DNA of 12,076 nucleotides. Origin: Candidatus Peregrinibacteria bacterium CG_4_10_14_0_2_um_filter_43_11 (GTDB lineage Bacteria; Patescibacteriota; Gracilibacteria; UM-FILTER-43-11). Under the pieces are notes generated by a model that worked only from the letters and a program-made list of their open reading frames with translations, searched no databases and was not told where the DNA came from. Position 1 is the first letter of the stretch; every line of letters begins with the position of its first letter. The position numbers and the translations under genes were made by a program. Where the stretch lies: contig PFOK01000159.1 in the NCBI GenBank assembly GCA_002792495.1, positions 1-12,076 on the forward strand, written 5' to 3'. Of this stretch, positions 1 through 5,811 are shown one piece after another.

Positions 1-31
1 AAATGTCTTAATGAGTTCTGTTTTCATATTT

Positions 32-60
32 GTATTATCTTAAAAAATAAAAGATAATAC
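32..60. repeat. AT-rich perfect inverted repeat
   Basis: A perfect 10-bp inverted repeat (arms 32-41 and 51-60) encloses a 9-nt A/T loop. Neither strand has a clear run of T after the stem, so it is not a classical terminator. It lies about 45 bp upstream of the promoter of the first gene and could be an operator or the tail of a gene outside the window. Confidence 0.4.
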
Positions 61-106
61 CAGTTTAACATAAACCCATTAACTTGTTATAAGAGCCAAG
101 ATAACC

Positions 107-136
107 TTGACATAATTCTATTTAATATGTTATGGT
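107..136 (+). promoter_or_regulatory. Sigma-70-type promoter of the small exported protein
   Basis: A consensus -35 box TTGACA (107-112), an 18-bp spacer and a -10-like TATGGT (131-136). Transcription would start near 143, downstream of an in-frame ATG at 127 and 17 nt before the ATG at 160. This decides the start of the next gene. Confidence 0.5.
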
Positions 137-159
137 ACCCAACTATTAAATCAATCATT

Positions 160-450
160 ATGATAGAACGAATTTCACTTTCCTCTTTATCTCCATCACA
201 TTCTGTTCGCACGATAGCATTCGCCATCTTGGCAACTCTTGGAGTAGGAACATGCGCAGGACAAATGCTCTGTGAGGGTAGGGCCCGTGTGAGTGAAGGG
301 ATGAAAGAACTGCAACGTGAACGTTCCACCGAACCTGCTGAGGATGTTTCTCGGGTCAATAATACCTCTCAACTTAGAATTGTTCCACGGCCTGATGGAA
401 TCTACTGCGTACGCGACGAAATGACAGGAATTTTATATTGTACGGCGTAA
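160..450 (+). CDS. Small hypothetical exported protein
   Basis: I do not recognise a family. The ATG at 160 gives 96 residues; an in-frame ATG at 127 lies upstream of the predicted transcription start and was not chosen. The N-terminus is polar and ends in one arginine, followed by a hydrophobic stretch (about residues 19-33, IAFAILATLGVGTCA) that looks like a signal peptide or single membrane anchor. A cysteine in that stretch could suggest a lipoprotein, but the lipobox is poor. The rest is a charged helix-like segment and a short C-terminal part with two cysteines (YCVRDEMTGILYC) that could form a disulphide outside the membrane. It converges on pheT with only 9 bp between the stop codons. 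No Shine-Dalgarno sequence is visible. Confidence 0.5.
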   Translation: MIERISLSSLSPSHSVRTIAFAILATLGVGTCAGQMLCEGRARVSEGMKELQRERSTEPAEDVSRVNNTSQLRIVPRPDGIYCVRDEMTGILYCTA

Positions 451-459
451 TCATCGCCA

Positions 460-2847
460 TTATCGGATAGCCGCTCCTGCTGTTTTGAGCCCTTCGAGAA
501 CTTTATGGTGAATCGCGTTCACCTCCTCCTCTGTCAAAGTTCTATCCATGGCTTGATAAGTGATAGAATACGTGAGAGCACGTTCTTTCTTATCGATTTT
601 TTCGCCGGTGTATTCATCAATAAGTTCAATCGCAGTGATCAGTGTTTTGTCGGTTCTCTGGATGGCCTTAAAATACTTTTCAGACAAATCCCTGCGGGGA
701 ATCGCAATGCTCACATCCAATTTTACAGCAGGAAATTTGGGCAATTCGACGTATTTTGGATAACGGGCAAGATTCATTGCGTGAACAATGGCCAAATCGA
801 TTTCCGCCACCACAACCGTGGTTTTAATATCAAAGTTTTTTAAAATCTGAGGATGAACCTGATAAAGAGAACCGATTTGCTTGCCACGTAGCATGATGTT
901 GGCCACACGTCCGGGATGCTGATGAGACAAAGGTTTTTGGGAATCCATAAGAGGTAACAATGTCTTTCCTAAATGCTCTATAACCCCTTGCAAAGCACGA
1001 AAATCTTCGCCCACCGTTGCCACAATAAAATGAGACTCCTGAATGGGGTCGTCTCCGGTTTTATGGTAAACCTCGCTCAATTCAAACAACCGAAATCCAT
1101 CGTGATAACGCAAATTGCTTTCAATGGTCTCCATCAGTCGTGGCAATAAACTTTGTCGCATCAAAGACATGTCGGAAGAAATAGGATTCAGGATTTCAAT
1201 CGTCGTGTCATTCGATTTCATGTCACATTTTTTCAGCAATTCCGGCCCCAAAAAAGCAAACGTATAAATTTCATCAAAACCAAGTGCGACCAGTTGTTGT
1301 TTGATGGATCTTTCCAGCGCGCGTCGTGGGTTGATGGCAGGCGGTGTGATGGTGGTGATGGGAGTCGTCATCGGAATATTGTCGTACCCATAAATTCGCG
1401 CGATTTCTTCAATCACATCCGCCTCCATCGTCACATCACTCAAGCGAAAATAAGGCACCACAACCTCATACTCCTCTTTTTTATGAGACACCTCAAAACC
1501 CAAATCGGTCAGTATTTTTTCAACCTGCCTAGGGGAAACCTCCACGCCAATCAAACGCGTGATGTGACTATTTTTCAACGTTATTTTTCGTGCTTCCGGC
1601 TTGGAATTGCAAATGTCGGTTACTTTACTCGCCACTTTGGCATTGGGGCAAAGTTCTAAAATCAATTGTGTCGCGCGAATGATCGCCTTCATCGCGATTT
1701 CGTTGCTAATCCCTTTTTCGTAAATAGTGGAAGCACCAATGGAGTGCCCCAAAGCGCGACTGGCGCGGCGCACCAAGCTTCCGTTAAACACGGGGGCGTG
1801 TAACCAAATTTTATTCGTTTCGGGCTTGATTCCGCTCTGGTACCCCCCCATGATTCCGCACAAGTCGTAGATTTCATTTTCGTCTGCCAGCACCACAACA
1901 CCTTCGGGGAGTATCCATTCATTCTGATCCAATGTGACGACCTTTTCACCCTTCTTGCTCAATCGCATCACGTATTTTTTACCAACAAGTTGTTCGTAAT
2001 CAAACGCATGGAGCGGCATTCCCAACTCCATCATCACATAATTGGTGATGTCGACAATATTATTAATGGGGCGAATGCCAACAGCGAGCAATCGTTTTTG
2101 CATCCACTCGGGAGAAGACGCCATTTCGACTCCCGTAATATAAACGGCGCAATAACGGGAGCAGACATGATGTTCTTGAATATCCACTTCAATGGGCGGC
2201 GGAGTATTGATGGAGGAGAGCGCTTCCTTCTCTTTTGTTTCCTTCCACTTTCCCAATCCATTCGCCACAAATTCACGAGCGAATCCCTTGTGAGAAAAAA
2301 GATCCGACCGATTTGTGATAGCGTGATTGTCGATGTCGATGACCACATCATCCGTTCCCAGCGCTTTATCGAGTCGGGTTCCCAAAGGCGAATCGACATG
2401 ACTCAGATCGACGATTTCTTTGGGTTGGGTGATGGGGAACATTTCGCCCAAACCGATTTCGGTACTCGCGCAGATCATCCCACTGCTTTCAACTCCACGG
2501 ATTTTGACTTTTTGGAGCTTCACCATTTCTCCTCCGTCTCCACCCAGCTGTACGACCGTTCCTTCGTGTGCAAATGCGATTTTCATTCCTTCGCGCAAAT
2601 TCGAACCGCCACATACGACTCGAATTTTTTGGCTACCGTCATTCACCGTGACCAACTTCAATTTATCCGCATCGGGATGAGGCTCTAACTTTTCCACTTT
2701 CGCCAAAAGGATGTTCTTTAAAAAAGTCCCTTGAGCCTCCATGGTTTCCACTTCCGCCGTATTTGCCGTAATCACGGCTTTGATTCTTTCATTATCGGTT
2801 TCGGTCAGGTCAATAAAGTCCTGAAGCCAATTTAAAGAAATTTTCAC
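460..2847 (-). CDS. pheT: Phenylalanyl-tRNA synthetase beta subunit
   Basis: This is the beta chain of the alpha2-beta2 enzyme that charges tRNA-Phe in the cytoplasm. It is 795 residues, the usual length, and all expected parts are visible in order: the N-terminal segment, the EMAP-like tRNA-binding OB fold (about 46-160, with HPDADKLK at 57-64), the B3/B4 editing region (SRYCAVYITGVE, then the IRPINNIVDITNYVMMELG block), the B5 domain (RLIGVEVSPRQVEKIL to the EADVIEEIARIYGYDNIP block), the catalytic-like core, and the C-terminal ferredoxin-like anticodon-binding domain (LPKFPAVKLDVSIAIP to the end). The start is GTG at 2847; no in-frame ATG or Shine-Dalgarno sequence lies just upstream. The usual upstream partner pheS is not beside it: the gene has its own promoter and then the repeat island. 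Confidence 0.97.
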   Translation of the reverse strand: MKISLNWLQDFIDLTETDNERIKAVITANTAEVETMEAQGTFLKNILLAKVEKLEPHPDADKLKLVTVNDGSQKIRVVCGGSNLREGMKIAFAHEGTVVQLGGDGGEMVKLQKVKIRGVESSGMICASTEIGLGEMFPITQPKEIVDLSHVDSPLGTRLDKALGTDDVVIDIDNHAITNRSDLFSHKGFAREFVANGLGKWKETKEKEALSSINTPPPIEVDIQEHHVCSRYCAVYITGVEMASSPEWMQKRLLAVGIRPINNIVDITNYVMMELGMPLHAFDYEQLVGKKYVMRLSKKGEKVVTLDQNEWILPEGVVVLADENEIYDLCGIMGGYQSGIKPETNKIWLHAPVFNGSLVRRASRALGHSIGASTIYEKGISNEIAMKAIIRATQLILELCPNAKVASKVTDICNSKPEARKITLKNSHITRLIGVEVSPRQVEKILTDLGFEVSHKKEEYEVVVPYFRLSDVTMEADVIEEIARIYGYDNIPMTTPITTITPPAINPRRALERSIKQQLVALGFDEIYTFAFLGPELLKKCDMKSNDTTIEILNPISSDMSLMRQSLLPRLMETIESNLRYHDGFRLFELSEVYHKTGDDPIQESHFIVATVGEDFRALQGVIEHLGKTLLPLMDSQKPLSHQHPGRVANIMLRGKQIGSLYQVHPQILKNFDIKTTVVVAEIDLAIVHAMNLARYPKYVELPKFPAVKLDVSIAIPRRDLSEKYFKAIQRTDKTLITAIELIDEYTGEKIDKKERALTYSITYQAMDRTLTEEEVNAIHHKVLEGLKTAGAAIR

Positions 2848-2911
2848 AGAAAATTTATTACAAAATTAAAAATTACAAGATGACTAAATTAATAATCTAT
2901 CATCGAAAAAA

Positions 2912-2940
2912 ACTATACCGTTTTAGGCGGGTAGATACAA
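2912..2940 (-). promoter_or_regulatory. Promoter of pheT
   Basis: On the minus strand a -35 TTGTAT (2935-2940), a 17-bp spacer and a -10 TATAGT (2912-2917). Transcription would begin near 2905, giving a leader of about 58 nt before the GTG. A GATGA/TCATC pair in that leader could form a small stem; I see no T-box or leader-peptide attenuator. Confidence 0.5.
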
Positions 2941-2982
2941 GTGAGCTTGTAGGTGAAATAGCTCTTCGTCGGAGTAGCCCTT

Positions 2983-3022
2983 CTCGTCATCCAGTACCGG
3001 AGCAGGGCTCCTGTCCTGATCC
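2983..3022. repeat. REP-like palindrome, left copy beside the Y1 transposase
   Basis: It begins with CTCGTCAT (2983-2990), a head shared with the other repeats in this window, and continues into a GC-rich imperfect palindrome. Positions 2998-3018 (21 bp) are the exact reverse complement of 3592-3612 on the far side of the transposase gene. Within the copy, GGAGC/GCTCC and CAGG/CCTG can pair, so it can fold as a small hairpin. Its edge is only a few bases from the ancestral stop of the transposase (3026-3028), as expected for a REP attached to its transposase. Confidence 0.75.
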
Positions 3023-3025
3023 GAG

Positions 3026-3544
3026 CTAATCACTGATTTCATCAATTCCAATCAATCCCTGCTCCCCCGTTAAATAATACAATGCCGATGACCATTCCCA
3101 ATCTTCAGGGTTTTCAACATATTTTTTGCGGACAGGATTGTAATGAATGTAATTTAATTTTTGTTAGAAAATCTTTTCTGTAAAAATAGGAATAGGCATG
3201 TTGGTTTTTTGCCACACTTGGAATTCACCATTTTTTGTGCAAAAAGATGATAATATCGATGGCTCATATCTTTTTATACCCTGTATCATTAATTGAGCTG
3301 TATAACTTTTAAAATTCCGCAAAAAACCGGCAACATCAGATGGTTGTACAATTAAATGAAGATGATTCAGCATAAAAACATATCCGTAAATTTTTAATTG
3401 ACCCAATTTTTGATAATAAGTTAGCATATCCGCCAAAATTCCCCATCGATTATACTTGTTGAATAAATTGTACCAATGACGAACGGTAAATGTGACAAAA
3501 TAAGTTTGATCATTCAATTCCTTGGAAACACGAATGGCTGGCAT
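3026..3544 (-). pseudogene. RAYT-type Y1 (IS200-like/HUH) transposase, broken by an in-frame TAA
   Basis: A REP-associated tyrosine transposase: a single-strand nuclease that cuts and joins DNA at palindromes through a 5'-phosphotyrosine. Visible features are the N-terminal fold (TYFVTFTVRHW), the HUH motif NHLHLIV (H61, H63), the candidate catalytic tyrosine Y81 in FKSYTAQ, and the FQVWQK block (108-113). The ATG-started frame stops at TAA (3164-3166) after 126 residues. Without any frame change the next codons read QKLNYIHYNPVRKKYVENPE and on through DWEWSSALYY, the conserved C-terminal end of this family, to a TAG at 3026-3028. One nonsense codon therefore splits an otherwise intact gene of 172 codons. 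Inverted REP-like palindromes flank it on both sides. A -10-like TAAAAT at 3569-3574 could drive it; no good -35 was seen. It is either a recent pseudogene or is read through. Confidence 0.88.
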
Positions 3545-3582
3545 AATTTTTATGATTATCGGAAAAATATTTTACCATAAAA

Positions 3583-3613
3583 GCTCCGGACCAGGACAGG
3601 AGCCCTGCTCCGT
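3583..3613. repeat. REP-like palindrome, right copy (inverted) beside the Y1 transposase
   Basis: Positions 3592-3612 are an exact 21-bp reverse complement of 2998-3018, and similarity continues outward (GCTCCGGACC against GCTCGGATC). With the left copy it brackets the transposase as an inverted pair, so the unit spans roughly 2983-3613. Confidence 0.75.
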
Positions 3614-3680
3614 CGCGAATTTAATTTAAAAAATCCATGATGAAGTAAGGAACTTGTCATCTCTGTATTGGAACAGCCCC

Positions 3681-3717
3681 CTCGTCATTCCGTGCACCGA
3701 CACGGAATCCCTTTTCC
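3681..3717 (+). repeat. Palindromic interspersed repeat, copy A
   Basis: Head CTCGTCATTCCG, tail CGGAATCCC. ATTCCGTG (3687-3694) and CACGGAAT (3701-3708) form a perfect 8-bp stem around a 6-nt loop. Compared with copies B-D the head reads ATTCC instead of ATTTC and the tail GGAAT instead of GAAAT, so the two sides have changed together and pairing is kept. Confidence 0.7.
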
Positions 3718-3760
3718 ATAACACATGTTTGGTTTCTGCCTCCTTCATCCACATCACTCA

Positions 3761-3807
3761 GTCAAAGGGATTTCTCCGCTCAATGTTTTGAGCATCGAAA
3801 TGACGAG
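3761..3807 (-). repeat. Palindromic interspersed repeat, copy B (opposite orientation)
   Basis: Read on the minus strand it has the head CTCGTCATTTCGA and the tail GAGAAATCCCTTTGAC, both identical to copy D, but its core is 18 nt instead of 7. The core contains its own perfect stem, GCTCAA (3778-3783) with TTGAGC (3788-3793), around a 4-nt loop. The outer TTTC/GAAA also pair. Confidence 0.8.
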
Positions 3808-3879
3808 GAGTGTGAATGGTGTTCTCTTCCAATCATCATTTCTACCCCGAAAGCGACAAGAAATGTATCTTCTTTTCTG

Positions 3880-3924
3880 CTCGTCATTTCGATCCGCCTC
3901 AGACGGACGGAGGGAGAAATCCCT
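3880..3924 (+). repeat. Palindromic interspersed repeat, copy C
   Basis: Head CTCGTCATTTCGA (3880-3892), tail GAGAAATCCCT (3914-3924), core of about 21 nt with a TCCG/CGGA stem (3893-3896 with 3904-3907). ATTTC (3886-3890) pairs with GAAAT (3916-3920). It ends 5 bp before the stop codon of the GIY-YIG gene. Confidence 0.8.
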
Positions 3925-3929
3925 CTGCC

Positions 3930-4223
3930 TCACAGTTCATATAACTCTTCTGTTAAATCAACCCATTTTGGATTAATGGTATGAATGAGTGATTGCTTTT
4001 TATCACGTCGCCATTTTTTGATTTCTTTTTCCCGTGCAATGGCTCCGACAATACTATCACCACATTCGTAATAGACGAGCCTGTGACACTTATATTTTTT
4101 TGTGAACCCTTCGTGAATACCGTTTTTATGCTCAAAAACACGTCGCAAAAGATTACTGGTAACACCAATATATAAAGTGCCGCTTTCGCTGGCCATAATG
4201 TATACATAACCTCTTTTTCTCAT
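3930..4223 (-). CDS. GIY-YIG domain endonuclease (YhbQ/UPF0213-like, single domain)
   Basis: A 97-residue protein that is almost entirely a GIY-YIG nuclease domain, a metal-dependent fold that cuts DNA. Visible motifs are GYVYIMAS (5-12) and LYIGVTSNLLRR (17-28), standing for the GIY and YIG strands and the following arginine; HKNG; the VYYE strand (50-53); the AREKEIKKW helix with the probable metal-binding glutamate E65; and the C-terminal NPKWVDL typical of short stand-alone members. The ATG at 4223 was chosen over a GTG two codons upstream (4229). The gene is bracketed by direct copies of the CTCGTCAT palindrome (3880-3924 and 4261-4296). Some stand-alone members act in nucleic acid maintenance, but the placement suggests a selfish or repeat-linked role. 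That role is inferred. Confidence 0.9.
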   Translation of the reverse strand: MRKRGYVYIMASESGTLYIGVTSNLLRRVFEHKNGIHEGFTKKYKCHRLVYYECGDSIVGAIAREKEIKKWRRDKKQSLIHTINPKWVDLTEELYEL

Positions 4224-4260
4224 ATTCACTTATTGCTAGGAAATGTCATTCACCCTCCCC

Positions 4261-4296
4261 CTCGTCATTTCGAACGCAGAGAGAAATCCCTTTGAC
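4261..4296 (+). repeat. Palindromic interspersed repeat, copy D
   Basis: A compact 36-bp copy: head CTCGTCATTTCGA, 7-nt core, tail GAGAAATCCCTTTGAC. Head and tail equal those of copy B exactly. It lies 37 bp upstream of the GIY-YIG start, in the same orientation as copy C at the other end of that gene. Confidence 0.8.
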
Positions 4297-4333
4297 CATT
4301 TCCTCTTTTACAATGCGGAATGAAGACCTTACA

Positions 4334-4861
4334 CTATTTTTTTGCTTTCTTCTTAGCTGATGGAACTTTTTTTTGAACCTTTCCCGTCATGTTTTTCATT
4401 GCTTCCGAACCTTTTTCCGCCATTGCTCTTGCCTGTTTCGCTTCATCTTTCAGAACATCTACCGTTTTTTTGGCTGTTTCCGAAATCGTTTTTGCTACCG
4501 CTTTTGCTTTTTCGAATTTCGCCTTAAAAAAATGGACTGGATGATGGCGCATTTCACTCAATTCCGCTTTTAATTTGTTAAACACGAGTGAATGACCGCT
4601 TTCCTGTCGCTGAATAAACTCGATAATATCGTTACTCATCGCGATCAGTTCTTCACTCACCACAGCGGGTGCATCTTTTAAACTCCCGTATTTTGTGCGT
4701 GTCTTTGGCATGGCGAGCCAATCTTTTTGAAACTGATCGACCTTTTTTTGGCTCAAACCGGTTTTGGATTTTATTTTATCAAATACTTCTTTCGCATGCT
4801 GAATAAGGGGCGCATTGGCGAATTTATCGACGGCTTTTGGTCTTTTTAATTTTGCAGGCAT
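4334..4861 (-). CDS. Lysine/alanine-rich hypothetical protein with histone H1-like tail
   Basis: 175 residues, family not recognised. The N-terminus (MPAKLKRPKAVDKF) is basic. The middle (about 20-105) is mixed, with possible helices and no motif I know. From about residue 110 the protein is a long Lys/Ala/Glu helix (KAKFEKAKAVAKTISETAKK) ending in a strongly basic tail (VQKKVPSAKKKAKK) of the kind seen in H1-like and other DNA-binding bacterial proteins. No signal peptide or membrane segment is visible. It starts 47 bp after the stop of the upstream gene on the same strand, so the two may be co-transcribed, though AT-rich -10-like sequences in the gap leave room for a separate promoter. Nucleoid binding is an inference from composition only. 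Confidence 0.75.
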   Translation of the reverse strand: MPAKLKRPKAVDKFANAPLIQHAKEVFDKIKSKTGLSQKKVDQFQKDWLAMPKTRTKYGSLKDAPAVVSEELIAMSNDIIEFIQRQESGHSLVFNKLKAELSEMRHHPVHFFKAKFEKAKAVAKTISETAKKTVDVLKDEAKQARAMAEKGSEAMKNMTGKVQKKVPSAKKKAKK

Positions 4862-4908
4862 TGGAAAGTTTTATGAAATAAATTTTAATTTTAAGAATTA
4901 CCACTCGT

Positions 4909-5559
4909 TCATTTGACGAATTTTGTAAGATTCTGAACAAGTTTTAATTTATCTGCGGGGGTTAACGTGAATGTGTAAGTCATTCTGTCTCCTTTTAGTT
5001 GATGTGCCCCCTGTAGTCCAGCAGTGCTTATTCTGACCGACAGATTGTTCGGGTATTCTCCGTAAATCGCTTTGTAAACTTCGTCAGCCAATTGCACTAC
5101 CGCGCGGTCTAAAGCGCTATCCATTGCCTGGGCTATATCGTTAGTCCGTATTCCTTCGCCGGTGATTTTATCCGGTGTCCTTGTTGCCACTTCTTCCAAA
5201 TTAAACCCCTCCGGTAATGGAGGTAATCCTGGCATTACTGGTCTTTCCTGTTCCGGCTTAGGGGATGGTGTTGGCACTTTTTTTGGTTCTTCAGGTTTTT
5301 TCGGATCCTGCGGTTTGGCCGGCTTTTCAACTTCCCGTTTTCGTGCCTCTTCTTCCAGTTTTCTCTGTGCTTCTTCCGCACGACGACGTACAGCATCCGC
5401 GGGAGTTTCCTTACCGGGCTCACCGTTTAGACGTTTTTGAGCTTCTTCCGCACGACGACGAATTGCATCCATTGGATCGGGCTCTCCTTCTGGCGGTGCT
5501 AAAAATACCAGACGATTGGTAATATTTTGAAATTGTTTTGAAAAAAGATAAATTTTCAT
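4909..5559 (-). CDS. Hypothetical protein with repeated charged helix and Pro/Lys-rich linker
   Basis: 216 residues from the ATG at 5559, family not recognised. The frame is open upstream to 5637, but the promoter at 5585-5613 fixes the start at 5559 with a leader of about 20 nt. Parts in order: an N-terminal stretch (MKIYLFSKQFQNITNRLVFL), two copies of a charged helix (DAIRRRAEEAQKRL and DAVRRRAEEAQRKL, 24 codons apart, about residues 31-44 and 55-68), an EEEARKRE coiled-coil extension, a Pro/Lys/Glu-rich linker (about 75-110), and a compact C-terminal domain (about 125-216) ending in a likely beta-strand segment MTYTFTLTPADKLKL. The two helix copies also share 20 identical bases (5369-5388 and 5441-5460), so the duplication looks recent. 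The layout suggests a scaffold or adaptor protein; the function is unknown. Confidence 0.75.
   Translation of the reverse strand: MKIYLFSKQFQNITNRLVFLAPPEGEPDPMDAIRRRAEEAQKRLNGEPGKETPADAVRRRAEEAQRKLEEEARKREVEKPAKPQDPKKPEEPKKVPTPSPKPEQERPVMPGLPPLPEGFNLEEVATRTPDKITGEGIRTNDIAQAMDSALDRAVVQLADEVYKAIYGEYPNNLSVRISTAGLQGAHQLKGDRMTYTFTLTPADKLKLVQNLTKFVK
5369..5460. repeat. Intragenic direct repeat (20 bp, 72 bp apart)
   Basis: Identical 20-bp segments at 5369-5388 and 5441-5460 encode the core of the duplicated AxRRRAEEAQ helix. The 72-bp spacing keeps the reading frame. Confidence 0.75.
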
Positions 5560-5584
5560 GTTTTTGTTTTTAAATGTTCTTAGT

Positions 5585-5613
5585 ATTATACCAAAAATAC
5601 GCTCGTAAAACAA
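5585..5613 (-). promoter_or_regulatory. Promoter of the coiled-coil hypothetical gene
   Basis: On the minus strand -35 TTGTTT (5608-5613), a 17-bp spacer and a perfect -10 TATAAT (5585-5590). The predicted transcription start is about 20 nt before the ATG at 5559. The -35 box abuts the 3' end of the structured RNA. Confidence 0.7.
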
Positions 5614-5760
5614 GCTGAAAGACCGTTCTTTATCCAAAGCTTAATCCCCGGATTTTTCCAGGTGGGTACCCGCACCTCTGAGCCACGGCCCAGAGAAATA
5701 TAGAGTTCCCTTAATTTGCTCTGTAGGGGAAATAAGTGACAAAGAACGTATATTTCAGCT
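5613..5760 (-). ncRNA. Structured non-coding RNA, about 148 nt, family unassigned (6S-like layout possible)
   Basis: The two ends of this stretch pair over 16 bp: the arms 5753-5760/5613-5620 (AGCUGAAA with UUUCAGCU) and 5741-5748/5624-5631 (CGUUCUUU with AAAGAACG), separated by a 3/4-nt internal loop. Further in, CUUA/UAAG and CCCC/GGGG can continue the stem. Enclosed are a 9-bp hairpin (CUCUGGGCC with GGCUCAGAG, one G-U) and a hairpin CAG-GGUG-GG with CC-CACC-CUG; these two compete for the same CAGAG. Its own promoter predicts a start exactly at the first paired base (5760). A U-rich stretch follows the closing stem. Long closing stem, internal loops and size fit the general layout of 6S RNA, but I cannot confirm the family. 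It is not SRP RNA, because the GGAAGCAGC-type tip is missing. Confidence 0.65.
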
Positions 5761-5766
5761 ACCACC

Positions 5767-5796
5767 ATTGTAGGACGTTTTCACCAAAAAAAGCAA
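5767..5796 (-). promoter_or_regulatory. Promoter of the structured RNA
   Basis: On the minus strand -35 TTGCTT (5791-5796), an 18-bp spacer and -10 TACAAT (5767-5772). Seven bases downstream of the -10 is 5760, the first base of the RNA's closing stem. The agreement of promoter and fold supports both. Confidence 0.6.
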
Positions 5797-5811
5797 GCTG
5801 ATGGTTGGATT

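Larger units (their letters stand above)
3614..3929. other. Gene-free repeat field between the two nuclease units
   Basis: About 315 bp with no credible gene. It holds three copies of the CTCGTCAT palindrome family (3681-3717, 3761-3807, 3880-3924) in alternating orientation, separated by roughly 45-70 bp of unremarkable sequence. An open frame of 83 codons at 3725-3976 on the plus strand is mostly translated repeat and was not accepted as a gene. Confidence 0.7.

Noticed and set aside
444..458. GGCG/CGCC hairpin between the convergent first gene and pheT
   Set aside because: Only a 4-bp stem with no T run on either strand, so it was not called a terminator.
505..2688. Several open frames of 67-232 codons on the plus strand and 86-121 codons on the minus strand inside pheT
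   Set aside because: They lie wholly within the conserved pheT gene in other frames, have low-complexity or unrecognisable translations, and have no promoter of their own.
3725..3976. 83-codon plus-strand frame between the two nuclease units
   Set aside because: Most of it is translation of repeat copies B and C, and its end overlaps the GIY-YIG gene. No promoter or family.
3681..4296. Possible CRISPR array from the repeated CTCGTCAT motif
   Set aside because: Copies alternate in orientation, have unequal spacing, variable cores and no uniform spacers. They are interspersed palindromes, not CRISPR repeats.
5162..5522. Plus-strand frames opposite the coiled-coil gene
   Set aside because: They are antisense to a gene with repetitive charged codons, giving Ser/Gly- or Leu/Val-rich shadows.
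5586..5768. 60-codon minus-strand frame over the structured RNA
   Set aside because: The region folds end to end and has a promoter set for the RNA; the translation shows no protein character.
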